A DNA stretch of 48,081 nt from Deltaproteobacteria bacterium (GTDB taxonomy: Bacteria > Desulfobacterota > Desulfobacteria > Desulfobacterales > B30-G6), in assembly GCA_022340465.1 (NCBI GenBank), contig JAJDNW010000074.1, positions 1 through 48,081 of the forward strand, read 5' to 3'. Position 1 is the stretch's first letter; every line of letters starts with the position of its first letter. The notes beneath the pieces are model-generated. The model had not been told where the DNA came from and searched no databases. It was given only the letters and a program-made list of their open reading frames with translations. A program made the position numbers and the translations under genes. Of the stretch, positions 7,476 to 16,197 are shown piece by piece.

Positions 7476-7934
7476 TTAAAACTCTTCGTCCTCCTGCTGG
7501 ATGATATTATAGATGTCGTCCCTGTCGGATGCGTTGAGCAGCTGCTCTTTGAAAGATTCATCCTTGAGCAGTCTCGATATGCGCGCCAGCATTTTGAGGT
7601 GCAGTCCGGTCGAGTTTTCGGGTGTCACCAGCAGAAAAAAGATGTGGGTCGGCTTGCCGTCCATGGATTCGAAGTTAACCCCTTTGCGGCTCAGTCCAAA
7701 ACCCAGTACAATGTTTTCGAGATTTTTCAGTTTGCCGTGCGGAATCCCGACGCCGCCGCCAATTCCCGTACTGCCTAGCCGTTCGCGGTCCAACAGCACC
7801 CTGATGAGGCCGTCGACACCGACACCGGCCACCTTGGCCACCGGTGCGAGCAGTTCTTCCAGAACCCCCTTTTTATCAGTGGATTCTAGGTTTTCCAGAA
7901 TGGCTTCCTTGTTCAGTACATCCAGAATCTTCAT
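7476..7934 (-). CDS. ptsN: PTS IIA-like nitrogen regulatory protein PtsN
   Basis: A 152-aa EIIA(Ntr). The phosphorylated residue is His66 in 'GGGVGIPHGKL', and 'HIFFLLVTPENSTGLHLKMLA' is the conserved second half. It is the last phosphate acceptor of the nitrogen PTS and in other bacteria acts on potassium uptake, sigma-54 linked functions and stress. It lies 21 nt after hpf in the rpoN operon, its normal place. The enzymes that would phosphorylate it (EI-Ntr, HPr/NPr) are not in the window. Confidence 0.95.
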   Translation of the reverse strand: MKILDVLNKEAILENLESTDKKGVLEELLAPVAKVAGVGVDGLIRVLLDRERLGSTGIGGGVGIPHGKLKNLENIVLGFGLSRKGVNFESMDGKPTHIFFLLVTPENSTGLHLKMLARISRLLKDESFKEQLLNASDRDDIYNIIQQEDEEF

Positions 7935-7955
7935 CTCGATTCACCATGTTGTCAA

Positions 7956-8489
7956 TCAGGAGCTAGGCTGAATGAGTCCTAAGTGGCCGTCTTTACGGCG
8001 GTAGAGAACGTTTATGCGATCCGTGTGCGCGTTGGTAAAAACGAGAAAGCTGTCGTCGACAAGCTCCATTTGCATGACGGCTTCGTCGACGTCCATGGGT
8101 TTATACTCGATATTCTTGATTTTGATCTGTCTTTCGACATCGTCTTCCACCGGGAACCGGTCTTCTTCCTTTCTGCCCTTGTCCCTGAACTTGGCGCCGG
8201 TTCTTCTTTCGCGTACTTTTTCCTTGCTCTTTTTTATCTGCGATTCGAGTTTGTCCAAAACCATGTCGATGGCGGAATACATGTCTTCGGTTTCTTCCTT
8301 GCCGATGATGTTCATGCGGTCGCCGATGATATTGATTTCCGCTATGTGCCGAAACTTTTCAACGGCCAGAACGACATTGGCTTCTGCGGGATTGTATAGA
8401 TATTTGTCTAATCTATCCAGCTTATCAGAAACATAGGTTTTTAAATTGTCGGAGGAATCCAGGTTTTTGAACGTCACCGATGTCTGCAT
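7956..8489 (-). CDS. hpf: Ribosome hibernation promoting factor, long form
   Basis: A 177-aa protein. Residues 1-~100 are the S30AE/HPF domain ('TVSDKLDRLDKYL'-like start, 'AEINIIGDRMNIIGKEET'). A charged linker is followed by the C-terminal dimerisation domain 'VEYKPMDVDEAVMQME'-like segment seen here as 'IEYKPMDVDEAVMQMEL' and 'YRRKDGHLGLIQP'. Having both domains marks the long form, which alone can make 100S ribosome dimers in stationary phase. It sits 11 nt after rpoN. Confidence 0.94.
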   Translation of the reverse strand: MQTSVTFKNLDSSDNLKTYVSDKLDRLDKYLYNPAEANVVLAVEKFRHIAEINIIGDRMNIIGKEETEDMYSAIDMVLDKLESQIKKSKEKVRERRTGAKFRDKGRKEEDRFPVEDDVERQIKIKNIEYKPMDVDEAVMQMELVDDSFLVFTNAHTDRINVLYRRKDGHLGLIQPSS

Positions 8490-8500
8490 AAAGACCTCCT

Positions 8501-9934
8501 TTATAGTTGTTTGCGTTTATTCGATGATAACACACCCAGCATTTCGCGGTATTTGGCCACCGTCCTGCGGGCGATGTTGATGTTTTGCTTTTTGAGCAAC
8601 TCGGCCATCTTGCTGTCACTGTGCGGCTTGTGCGGGTTCTCGCTTTCTATTAATTTTTTTATTTTTTCCTGCACGCTTGCCGATGCAATGGCCTCGCCGT
8701 GGACACGCTTAATAGAACTGTTGAAAAAATATTTCAACTCAAAAATACCCTGTGGCGTGTAGGCATATTTGTTGGTCGTAACCCTGCTGATGGTCGACTC
8801 GTGCATGTTGATGTCTTCGGCGACATCCCTGAGCACCATGGGCTTTAAATGGGTGATGCCGTGATCGAAGAACGGCCGCTGGAACTTGAGGATGCTTTCC
8901 ATGACTTTGTAGATCGTCTTCTGGCGCTGGTGGATGCTCCTGATCAACCAGGCGGCGGAACGCAGCTTTTCCTGAAGGTATTCCTTTGTGTTTTCGGAAA
9001 CGGTTTCCCCGGTGGAAATGGCCTTCCGGTAATAGGGGTTGACCCTGAGTTTAGGCATGCCGTCATCGTTGAGAACGATGATGAAATCCCCCTCGGATTT
9101 GTACACGTAAATGTCCGGGGTGATGTACTGCGGCTCCTCCTCGCTGAACTGCCTTCCGGGCCGTGGTTCCAGCGTTTTGATGAGGTTGACGACGGCGACG
9201 ACGTCGTCCATGCGCACTTTCAGGGTCTTGCAAATGATCTTGTAATTTTTGTTCTCCAGATGGTTGAGGTGGTTGGTAACGATTTCCGTCATCAACGGAT
9301 CGTCGATGCCGAGATGCCGCGCCTGGATCAGCAGGCATTCGCCGAGGTTGCGCGAACAGACGCCGATGGGATCGAACGTTTGAAGAACCGCCAGCACTTC
9401 TTCCACCATTGACAGCGGGTATCCGGTGTTTTCGGCGATTTCTTCCAGCGCTGCATCCAGATAACCGTCCCTGTTGAGATTTCCAATGATCAGGCTGCCG
9501 ACTTTCTCTTCCTCGGGCGTGGGAAAGGTCATGAGAAACTGCCAGAGCAGATGGTCGACGAGCGACTCCTTCTTGGAAATGAAAGCGTCGAAACGCGGCG
9601 AATCTCTGCCCTCGGTTTCGAAATTGACCCTGCCGGGAGAGTTGTATTCGTCCAGGTAATTGTTCCAGTCGATTTCGTCGGGGATTTTTTCATCGATGGT
9701 GACCTCTTTTTCCGACGCTGCCCCGTCATCGCCCGATTCGGCCCTGTCCGTTTTCTGATCCTGGGTGATATCCTCCTGCACTTCCTCCAGCGCCGGGTTC
9801 TCCTCCAGTTCCTGGCTGATTTTGTCCATCAGTTCCAGCCTTGAAAGCTGAAGAAGCTTGATCGCCATCTGCAGCTGAGGCGTCATGATGAGCTGCTGGG
9901 TCAGTTTTAGCTGCTGCCGAAGTTCTATAGCCAT
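8501..9934 (-). CDS. rpoN: RNA polymerase sigma-54 factor
   Basis: A 477-aa sigma-54. Region I (residues 1-50) has the Gln/Leu-rich 'QQLIMTPQLQMAIKLLQLS' pattern that contacts activators; an acidic region II follows (about residues 50-115). The core-binding domain contains 'FDPIGVCSRNLGECL', and the C-terminal helix-turn-helix with the RpoN box 'ARRTVAKYREMLG' (with one N-terminal Arg change) reads the -24 element. It directs transcription that depends on AAA+ activators, for example nitrogen, motility and syntrophic functions. It begins 1 nt after the lptB stop, so the two are coupled. Confidence 0.97.
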   Translation of the reverse strand: MAIELRQQLKLTQQLIMTPQLQMAIKLLQLSRLELMDKISQELEENPALEEVQEDITQDQKTDRAESGDDGAASEKEVTIDEKIPDEIDWNNYLDEYNSPGRVNFETEGRDSPRFDAFISKKESLVDHLLWQFLMTFPTPEEEKVGSLIIGNLNRDGYLDAALEEIAENTGYPLSMVEEVLAVLQTFDPIGVCSRNLGECLLIQARHLGIDDPLMTEIVTNHLNHLENKNYKIICKTLKVRMDDVVAVVNLIKTLEPRPGRQFSEEEPQYITPDIYVYKSEGDFIIVLNDDGMPKLRVNPYYRKAISTGETVSENTKEYLQEKLRSAAWLIRSIHQRQKTIYKVMESILKFQRPFFDHGITHLKPMVLRDVAEDINMHESTISRVTTNKYAYTPQGIFELKYFFNSSIKRVHGEAIASASVQEKIKKLIESENPHKPHSDSKMAELLKKQNINIARRTVAKYREMLGVLSSNKRKQL

Positions 9935-9935
9935 C

Positions 9936-10658
9936 TTACAACCTGAATTCGTCCCCCAAGTAGATTCGACGGGCGATTTCGCTGGAAGCGATTTTATTGG
10001 GCGATCCCGACTCTATGACCTGCCCATCATTTAATATATACGCCTTATCGCAGGCTTCAAGGGTTTCCCGTACGTTATGGTCTGAAATGAGAATGCCGAT
10101 TTTTTTATTTTTCAAGTGGCCGATAATCTTCTTGATGTCAATGACAGCCAGTGGGTCTATACCAGCAAAGGGTTCATCAAGCAAAATAAAAGATGGATTG
10201 GTTACCAGGCATCTGGCAATTTCGAGCCGGCGTCTCTCACCGCCTGAAAGTACCCCGGCCTTCTGGTCCGACAGACGATGGATCCCCAGTTCCTCGATGA
10301 GCTTTGTCGCCCGTTCTTCCCTTTCCTTTCTTGAAAACGACATGGTTTCCAGGATAGCCATGACGTTCTGTCTGACCGTCAGCTTACGGAATACGGAAGA
10401 TTCCTGCGGCAGATACCCGACGCCGCGTCGTGCCCGCTGGTACATGGGCAGGTCGGTTATCTCCATGTCATCCAGGTATACATGCCCCTCGTCCGGTTTT
10501 ACCATGCCGACGGTCATGTAAAACGTCGTCGTTTTCCCGGCACCGTTCGGCCCGAGCAGCCCGATCACGTCTCCGGAATCGACCTCGAGGTCCACGGAAT
10601 TGACGACCCTGCGGCCGCGATAGATTTTTACCAGCTTGCGGACAGATAATGTGGACAT
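9936..10658 (-). CDS. lptB: LPS export ATP-binding protein LptB
   Basis: A 240-aa ABC ATPase. Walker A 'GPNGAGKTT' begins at residue 36, the signature is 'LSGGERRR', Walker B 'FILLDEPFAGID', and the switch His is in 'ISDHNVRET'. With LptF and LptG (not in the window) it drives extraction of lipopolysaccharide from the inner membrane into the LptC-LptA bridge. It follows lptA by 12 nt. Confidence 0.96.
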   Translation of the reverse strand: MSTLSVRKLVKIYRGRRVVNSVDLEVDSGDVIGLLGPNGAGKTTTFYMTVGMVKPDEGHVYLDDMEITDLPMYQRARRGVGYLPQESSVFRKLTVRQNVMAILETMSFSRKEREERATKLIEELGIHRLSDQKAGVLSGGERRRLEIARCLVTNPSFILLDEPFAGIDPLAVIDIKKIIGHLKNKKIGILISDHNVRETLEACDKAYILNDGQVIESGSPNKIASSEIARRIYLGDEFRL

Positions 10659-10670
10659 AATTTCTCCCGG

Positions 10671-11237
10671 CTATTGATCAAAAGACAGCCCTTTTTCACC
10701 TGAGAAGAACTGGGCCTCCACGCGCTCGTCGTCGTCGCCTTCGACCCTGATGCGGTTGTCCGCCTGATGAAGGGTGATCTTCGAGCCGGTGATGGTGTTT
10801 TTTCCACTGACTATCCTGGAACCCTTTCCGGTAAGCACGATCGTCTGTTCGCCGGGCGACCACTCGGCCCGATCCGTCGTCGCCAGCATTTCTTTGACGG
10901 TGATTTTCACGTTTCCTTCGGCCACGATTCGCCGAATGGATTCCACGCCCGGTTTGGCCTCCTTATTCCGGTCGCCGGAATCGGCATACAAAACTTTCAG
11001 CCGGTCCGACACAATGGTCATGTCGCCGCGTACGACCCGGACGCTCCCTATAAACTCCGCGGTTTGGGTTTGCGTATCCGTTAGCAAACGGTCCGCCGTG
11101 ACATGGATCGCATTGTCGCCTGCGGATGCCGGGTTTGCGGCACGGAGGCATACCGGCAGGCACAAGATCACGGCCAGACACACGATGACTGCAAACATTG
11201 CCGGGTATACTCGATTGCTATAAGTTGAAGGCTTCAC
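10671..11237 (-). CDS. lptA: LPS export periplasmic protein LptA
   Basis: A 188-aa protein with an N-terminal signal peptide (hydrophobic 'AMFAVIVCLAVILCLPVCLRA', cut about residue 34) and one OstA/LptA beta-jellyroll ('IHVTADRLLTDTQTQTAEFIG', 'VKITVKEMLATTDRAEWSP'). It forms the periplasmic bridge that carries LPS to LptD. The start is a GTG at 11237 with a GAGGGGGG site 6 nt before it, and it overlaps the end of lptC by 20 nt, as expected for a coupled pair. Confidence 0.92.
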   Translation of the reverse strand: MKPSTYSNRVYPAMFAVIVCLAVILCLPVCLRAANPASAGDNAIHVTADRLLTDTQTQTAEFIGSVRVVRGDMTIVSDRLKVLYADSGDRNKEAKPGVESIRRIVAEGNVKITVKEMLATTDRAEWSPGEQTIVLTGKGSRIVSGKNTITGSKITLHQADNRIRVEGDDDERVEAQFFSGEKGLSFDQ

Positions 11238-11799
11238 TGAGAACCCCCCTCACATTTCCCAGGAATTCGGATCTCCTGCTTTTCAGATCGACCGAAACGT
11301 TGTCGGCGCTCAATGTAAACATATCGCCCCACACCTTGACCGCTTGGTGCGTGTAAAGGCGCCGGGCCGTGTGGTTGTACGAGAGGGTCGAGGTTTCAAG
11401 GCGGTAGACGCCGTTGTCGACCACGACATTGCCCTCTACTTTGATGTCCTTGGTGTCCGTTTTCAGGTAACCCCGGTCGGCATGCACCGTGATCGCGTCA
11501 CCGTCTTTCATGTAGAAAACCACTTCCAAGTTATTCAAAAAAGCCTGGTTTTCGCTGTCCATGTAGTCGGCGGAATCCGCCGTCAACGTCCATTCTCTGA
11601 CGCCGTCCCTGGTGGCCGTGTGGTGTACTTTGCCGATGGAAATGGTGGCCTTGCCCCGATCACCGTGCAGGGTCTCCTCGCCGCCCTTCGTGTGTCGGCG
11701 GTACCTTACGAAGATCGTGACCACGGTGGCGATGGTAATGGCGATGGCCAGTATAAGTGCGAATTTCAGCAATCGCTTTTGTTTGTTTATGCCGACCAA
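11218..11799 (-). CDS. lptC: LPS export inner-membrane protein LptC
   Basis: About 193 aa with one N-terminal membrane helix ('LLKFALILAIAITIATVVTIF') and a periplasmic jellyroll that pairs with LptA. 'DSADYMDSENQAFLNNLEVVFY' shows the usual LptC repeat pattern in its first 20 residues. It docks LptA to the LptBFG transporter. A TTG at 11838 would overlap kdsC by 35 nt, but a second in-frame TTG at 11799 has GGAAGGAAG 9 nt before it and begins 4 nt after the kdsC stop, so it is preferred. The start is less sure than the gene. Confidence 0.88.
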   Translation of the reverse strand: MVGINKQKRLLKFALILAIAITIATVVTIFVRYRRHTKGGEETLHGDRGKATISIGKVHHTATRDGVREWTLTADSADYMDSENQAFLNNLEVVFYMKDGDAITVHADRGYLKTDTKDIKVEGNVVVDNGVYRLETSTLSYNHTARRLYTHQAVKVWGDMFTLSADNVSVDLKSRRSEFLGNVRGVLSEAFNL

Positions 11800-11803
11800 A
11801 GAA

Positions 11804-12337
11804 TCAGCGCTTCCTTCCGCCGGCAGCCCACTTTTCAATTATCTCATCGTAAAGGCCTCTGGCCTTCAGGATCGCGTCACATATCTCGCGAACCGCACCA
11901 TGGCCTCCGGGGGCTTGGGTAACCCAATCGACTCTTGGTATGACCGACTCATGGGCGTCCGCCACCGCAATGGAAACGCCCACCAGCCTCAAAAGCGGAA
12001 GATCCACCAGGTCATCGCCGGCAAATGCCATCTCGAGCGGATCGACGCCCGTTTTTGCACGGATCTGCTTAAAAACGGACGCCTTGTCGACAACGCCGTC
12101 GAACAAAAGATCGATTTTCAGGTTTTCACAGCGGTGGCGCAGAACGCCGGACGTTCTGCCCGTGACGATGCCCACCTCTATACCCGCGTCCTTCAGCAGG
12201 CGGATACCGAGGCCGTCGCGGGAATTGAACACCTTTACCTGCTCGCCGCTGTCCGTGTAAATGATGCCGCCGTCGGTCAGCACACCGTCAACGTCCAGGA
12301 GGAGCAGTTTAATTTTCTTGAGTTTTTCCGGGTTCAT
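11804..12337 (-). CDS. kdsC: 3-deoxy-D-manno-octulosonate 8-phosphate phosphatase
   Basis: A 177-aa HAD-family phosphatase without a cap domain. The catalytic Asp pair is Asp15 and Asp17 in 'LLLLDVDGVLTDGG', motif II Thr lies in 'VGIVTGRTS', and motif III/IV in 'MAFAGDDLVDLPLL'. It removes phosphate from KDO-8-P to give KDO for the LPS core. It lies between kdsA (62 nt) and lptC. Confidence 0.95.
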   Translation of the reverse strand: MNPEKLKKIKLLLLDVDGVLTDGGIIYTDSGEQVKVFNSRDGLGIRLLKDAGIEVGIVTGRTSGVLRHRCENLKIDLLFDGVVDKASVFKQIRAKTGVDPLEMAFAGDDLVDLPLLRLVGVSIAVADAHESVIPRVDWVTQAPGGHGAVREICDAILKARGLYDEIIEKWAAGGRKR

Positions 12338-12399
12338 GATCTAAGGGAAACCTTTATGGAGCAAAAAAACACGAAACTGTGAAACCACGAAAAAGGCAT

Positions 12400-13203
12400 T
12401 CAAACGATTTCACGGATACGTTTCAAGGTGGTCAGCAATTCCTCCAGGCTGTCCAGATACAGGGAGTTCGGTCCGTCGCAAAGGGCGTTGTCGGGGTCGG
12501 GGTGGACTTCCATAAAAACACCGTCCACACCAACGGCGACGGCCGCCTTTGCCAGGGCAGGAGCATACTCGCGTTGCCCTCCGGAGCGTTCGCCGCTTCC
12601 GCCGGGGAGCTGCACGCTGTGAGTTGCATCGAAAACAACCGGGCATCCGGTTTGCTGCATCATTCCGATCCCGCGAAAATCGACCACCAGGTTGTTGTAC
12701 CCGAACGTGGTGCCCCTTTCGGTCAATAAGATATCGGCGTTGCCCGTGGATTTCACCTTGTTGACGACATTGTGCATATCCATTGGAGCAAGAAATTGTC
12801 CCTTCTTGATATTGATCGGCCGGCCGGTTCGGGATATCTCGAGGATGAAGTCCGTCTGCCTGCACAAAAAGGCCGGCACCTGGATGATGTCGAGAACTTC
12901 CGCCGCCTGGGATATCTCGCTGATACGGTGAACGTCCGATAAGATGCTGATGCCCAACTCCGATTTGATACGGGACAGAATGGCGAGGCCCTCGTCGATT
13001 CCCGGCCCCCTGTAGGAATTGATGGACGTGCGGTTGGCCTTGTCAAAGGACGCCTTGAAAACAAAATTGAGCCCCATGCTCCCTGTCAGCGCTTTTAGAA
13101 AAGAGGCGATGCGGAAGGTTGTCTCATAATCCTCGATCACGCACGGCCCCGATATAACGAGAAGCGGATGGGACTTGCCTATTTGTATGCCGTTAATTTT
13201 CAT
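12400..13203 (-). CDS. kdsA: 3-deoxy-8-phosphooctulonate synthase
   Basis: A 267-aa class I aldolase-like enzyme that condenses phosphoenolpyruvate with arabinose 5-phosphate to KDO-8-phosphate. Family stretches: 'VISGPCVIEDYETT', 'FKASFDKANRTS', 'GPGIDEGLAIL', 'VQVPAFLCRQTD'-like 'IIQVPAFLCRQTDF', and 'DATHSVQLPGG'. It is the first gene of the minus-strand envelope operon. The ATG at 13203 is preceded by AAAGG. The 216 nt to the divergent M23 gene should hold its promoter, though no clear -35/-10 pair was found on this strand. Confidence 0.96.
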   Translation of the reverse strand: MKINGIQIGKSHPLLVISGPCVIEDYETTFRIASFLKALTGSMGLNFVFKASFDKANRTSINSYRGPGIDEGLAILSRIKSELGISILSDVHRISEISQAAEVLDIIQVPAFLCRQTDFILEISRTGRPINIKKGQFLAPMDMHNVVNKVKSTGNADILLTERGTTFGYNNLVVDFRGIGMMQQTGCPVVFDATHSVQLPGGSGERSGGQREYAPALAKAAVAVGVDGVFMEVHPDPDNALCDGPNSLYLDSLEELLTTLKRIREIV

Positions 13204-13350
13204 TTTGCCTTTGTATATCGGTGGCCCGAATATTGCAAGAGCAAATCACCATCCGCCATAGGTGGGCAAGCCTCGAAAATCGTTCAGTTCAGGCCAGGGA
13301 AAAGCGCTTTCCGCGACCACCGGGGTTTTTTCACGACACACCATTTAGCC

Positions 13351-13379
13351 TTGATTCCGGGATGCGTAGCTGTTATTGT
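13351..13379 (+). promoter_or_regulatory. Candidate sigma-70 promoter for the M23 peptidase gene
   Basis: TTGATT (13351-13356), a 17-bp spacer and TATTGT (13374-13379), with the predicted start of RNA about 35 nt before the TTG start codon at 13420. Each hexamer has two mismatches, so it is only a candidate. Confidence 0.35.
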
Positions 13380-13419
13380 TTCTGTTCTATTTCGAAAAAG
13401 AAAGGACAAGGGTAACTCA

Positions 13420-14793
13420 TTGAAAGAAAAAAGCAAAAAAGGAAAGGGCTGGCTGCTTATCCTGCTGACGGCGGTTGTTATGGTAACGGTTGCGGGGGTA
13501 CTGGTCGTCCGCATGGAGGGGGAAGCCCCCCAGGTTGAACTGACTCTCGGCACCACTGCATTCGGGCTGACGAAGGAAGTGAAGATAACCGTCGCCGACG
13601 GAAAAAGCGGGCTGCAGAAAATTTGGGCCGGCATTATCAAGGACGGCCGGGAAGTCGAACTTCTGAAAAAGACCTACGCTTCGTCGGGAATTTTAAGAAA
13701 GGGGAAGGTAAGTCGGGATTCCTTCGATTTCAGCGTAAAACCCAAGGAACTGGGGCTCACGGACGGGAGCGGGATGCTGCGGCTCGTGGTGACGGACTAT
13801 TCCTGGAGAGGTTGGGGCAAGGGCAATCGGACCTATATTGAAAAACCAATTAGCATAGATACGCAAGCGCCCCGCATCGACGTGCTGACCCACGCCCACA
13901 ACATCAGCCCGGGAGGGTCCGCCCTCGTTGTCTACAAATTGTCGGAACCGTGTGAAACCAGCGGGGTTGCGGTGGGGGAGCACTTTTATCCGGGGTATGC
14001 CGCCGGTGAAACGGAAAAAGATCTGTACATAGCATTTTTCGCTCTGGCCCAGGACCAGGCCAAGGGTACGCCCATCAGTCTCGAAGCGACGGACCCGGCC
14101 GGCAACCTGTCCAGGGCCGGGTTTTATCACTACATCAAGAAAAAAAATTTCAGAAAGGATGTCATCAGAATAAGCGATGGTTTTCTGGATGCCAAACTGC
14201 CGGAGTTCGAACCGCTGCTTGCCGGGCAGACCGGCAAAGAGCCCATCGAGAAATTTCTGTATGTCAATCGCGAGATCAGGAAGCAGAATAAAATCGTCAT
14301 CGACAAGATAACCGCCAGCAGTGACCGGCAAGTCCACTGGAAAGGCACTTTCATCCGGCTGCCCGGCTCCGCATCCCGGGCCCAGTTCGCCGACCGGAGG
14401 AGCTACCTTTACAAAGGCAAAACCATCGACCACCAGGTGCACCTCGGGCAGGACCTGGCGTCGCATTCCATGGCGCCGGTTCCGGCTGGCAACAGCGGGA
14501 AAATCGTATTCAACGAGTATTTGGGAATTTACGGCAACACGATCATCATCGACCACGGGTATGGATTGTTCAGCCTGTATGGCCATCTCAGCAGTTCAAA
14601 CGTCCGGAAGGGACAGATGGTGACCAAGGGGGACATCATCGGGCACACGGGAAAATCGGGTATGGCCGGAGGCGACCACCTCCATTTCAGCATGCTGGTA
14701 CACAACACCTTTGTAACGCCGCTGGAGTGGTGGGACGCAGATTGGATCAGGAACAATGTTACGGACAAATTGACGGAATTCGCAAAGAACTAG
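13420..14793 (+). CDS. Membrane-anchored M23 (LytM) family endopeptidase
   Basis: About 457 aa. A basic N-terminus and one membrane helix ('WLLILLTAVVMVTVAGVLVV') put the rest in the periplasm. Residues ~40-300 include two Ig-like or bacterial-immunoglobulin style segments ('VKITVADGKSGLQ', 'ISIDTQAPRIDVLTHAHN'). The C-terminal LytM domain keeps the zinc ligands: His341 and Asp345 in 'HLGQDLA', His420 and His422 in 'DHLHFSM', with 'YGHLSSSNVRKGQMV' between. It probably cuts peptidoglycan cross-links. A longer reading from an upstream ATG would overlap kdsA and add unrelated sequence; TTG at 13420, with AAGGG 7 nt before it, is chosen. Confidence 0.88.
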   Translation: MKEKSKKGKGWLLILLTAVVMVTVAGVLVVRMEGEAPQVELTLGTTAFGLTKEVKITVADGKSGLQKIWAGIIKDGREVELLKKTYASSGILRKGKVSRDSFDFSVKPKELGLTDGSGMLRLVVTDYSWRGWGKGNRTYIEKPISIDTQAPRIDVLTHAHNISPGGSALVVYKLSEPCETSGVAVGEHFYPGYAAGETEKDLYIAFFALAQDQAKGTPISLEATDPAGNLSRAGFYHYIKKKNFRKDVIRISDGFLDAKLPEFEPLLAGQTGKEPIEKFLYVNREIRKQNKIVIDKITASSDRQVHWKGTFIRLPGSASRAQFADRRSYLYKGKTIDHQVHLGQDLASHSMAPVPAGNSGKIVFNEYLGIYGNTIIIDHGYGLFSLYGHLSSSNVRKGQMVTKGDIIGHTGKSGMAGGDHLHFSMLVHNTFVTPLEWWDADWIRNNVTDKLTEFAKN

Positions 14794-14808
14794 CTCAGGG
14801 GACGGGCC

Positions 14809-15984
14809 ATGAAAAAATTCAAAGTTGAAAAGACCTACCGGGAGATCAATACCAGAATCAAAGCGGGAGAGGCCGTTGTCGTGACAGCGGAGGAAATGAT
14901 CGGCATGGTCCGGGAGGCTGGGCCGGTCGAGACCGCCAGACACGTCGATGTGGTAACCACCGGGACATTTGCACCCATGTGCTCGTCCGGCGCGTTTATC
15001 AATTTCGGGCACACCAAGCCTGGCATCAAAGCCTCGAAGGTCTGGTTGAACAACGTGCCCGCCTATGGAGGCATCGCCGCCGTGGATTGTTACATCGGGG
15101 CCACCGAGCCGTGTGAGGACGATCCCCTGAACAAGGTCTATCCCGGCGAGTTCCGGTACGGCGGCGGACACGTCATCCAGGACCTCGTGGCCGGTGAAAA
15201 AGTGCATCTGAAGGCCACGGCATACGGCACCGACTGCTACCCGAATCAAGGCATTGAAAAAGAGATAACCCTGCGGGAATTGAACAATGCCGTCCTGTGC
15301 AACCCGCGGAACGGTTACCAGAATTACAACTGCGCCGTGAGCCTGAAAAAGCACACGGTGTACACCTACATGGGGGCCCTGCGGCCGAACATGGGGAATG
15401 CCAACTTTTGCTCGGCCGGGCAGTTGAGCCCCCTGTTAAACGATCCCTACTACCTGACCATCGGACTGGGAACGCGCATTTTCCTTGGGGGTGCCGAAGG
15501 GTATGTCACCTGGAGCGGCACCCAGCACAAACCGGTTGTGAAACGCACGTCCAAAGGGGTGCCGGTCAGCCCGGCCGGAACGCTGTTCGTAATGGGCGAC
15601 CTCAAGAAAATGAAACCCAAATGGCTCACAGGGGTCAGCATTCAAGGGTACGGCTGTTCGCTGGCGGTTGGCCTGGGCATCCCCATCCCCATCCTGAATG
15701 AAAAGATGGCCCAATACACGGCCGTGTCCGACGAGGAAATCTTCACCCAGGTCATCGACTACGGCAACGACTACCCCAAAGGGGAGGCCCGGAGCCTGGG
15801 GCAGGTGAGCTACGCGGAACTGAGGAGCGGCTCCATCAAGGTGAAGGGTAAAACCGTCCCGACGGTCCCGCTCTCGAGCATGGTGCGCGCAAGGGAGATT
15901 GCCGACCTGCTGAAGCGCAGGATCGAGAGCGGCAATTTCCTGCTGGGAGAACCGCAGTTTACCCTGGGGCGCGGCTCGTTATAG
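14809..15984 (+). CDS. Homocysteine biosynthesis protein (HcyBio, DUF39)
   Basis: A 391-aa protein of the DUF39/HcyBio family with typical stretches 'GTFAPMCSSGAFINFGH', 'CNPRNGYQNYNCA', 'TYMGALRPNMGNANFCSAG' and 'GLGTRIFLGGAEGYV'. Several conserved Cys are present. In Methanosarcina and in sulfate reducers this family is linked genetically to making homocysteine directly from aspartate semialdehyde and sulfide, by-passing O-acetyl- or O-succinyl-homoserine. No C-terminal CBS domains are seen, which is the shorter bacterial form. The partner NIL/ferredoxin protein is not in the window. The ATG follows AGGGGACGGG, 15 nt after the M23 gene. Confidence 0.88.
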   Translation: MKKFKVEKTYREINTRIKAGEAVVVTAEEMIGMVREAGPVETARHVDVVTTGTFAPMCSSGAFINFGHTKPGIKASKVWLNNVPAYGGIAAVDCYIGATEPCEDDPLNKVYPGEFRYGGGHVIQDLVAGEKVHLKATAYGTDCYPNQGIEKEITLRELNNAVLCNPRNGYQNYNCAVSLKKHTVYTYMGALRPNMGNANFCSAGQLSPLLNDPYYLTIGLGTRIFLGGAEGYVTWSGTQHKPVVKRTSKGVPVSPAGTLFVMGDLKKMKPKWLTGVSIQGYGCSLAVGLGIPIPILNEKMAQYTAVSDEEIFTQVIDYGNDYPKGEARSLGQVSYAELRSGSIKVKGKTVPTVPLSSMVRAREIADLLKRRIESGNFLLGEPQFTLGRGSL

Positions 15985-16197
15985 CGGCCGCTTTGGGTTA
16001 GCGAGTTTGTTGAGTTGGCTGGTCATTGGGTTGCTTGAACTCGTTGGGTTCACCGGTTCATCGGGTTGCCCGCATTTTCCGATAACGCAATGAACGCAAC
16101 AAACGCAATTAACAAACAACCCATCAAATTTGAATTTGTTTCGAATTTCGATATCGGGATTTAGGATTTACCTGGAAGCGGGGGGCACAGCGGCCTG
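15985..16197. repeat. Low-complexity spacer of degenerate words
   Basis: No gene seen. The first half is built of variants of GTTGGGTT/GGGTTGC; the middle has AACGCAATGAACGCAACAAA-type repeats; the end (16130-16170) has GAATTT/GATTTAGGATTT words. Similar words recur in other spacers of this window (see findings). Confidence 0.5.

Noticed and set aside
13168-13419. Extension of the M23 peptidase to an ATG at 13168
   Set aside because: It would overlap the kdsA start on the other strand and add sequence with no family match; TTG at 13420 has a better binding site and places the membrane helix near the start.
16000-16110. Tandem words considered as a CRISPR array
   Set aside because: Units are under 12 nt, differ from each other and have no regular spacers; no cas genes nearby.
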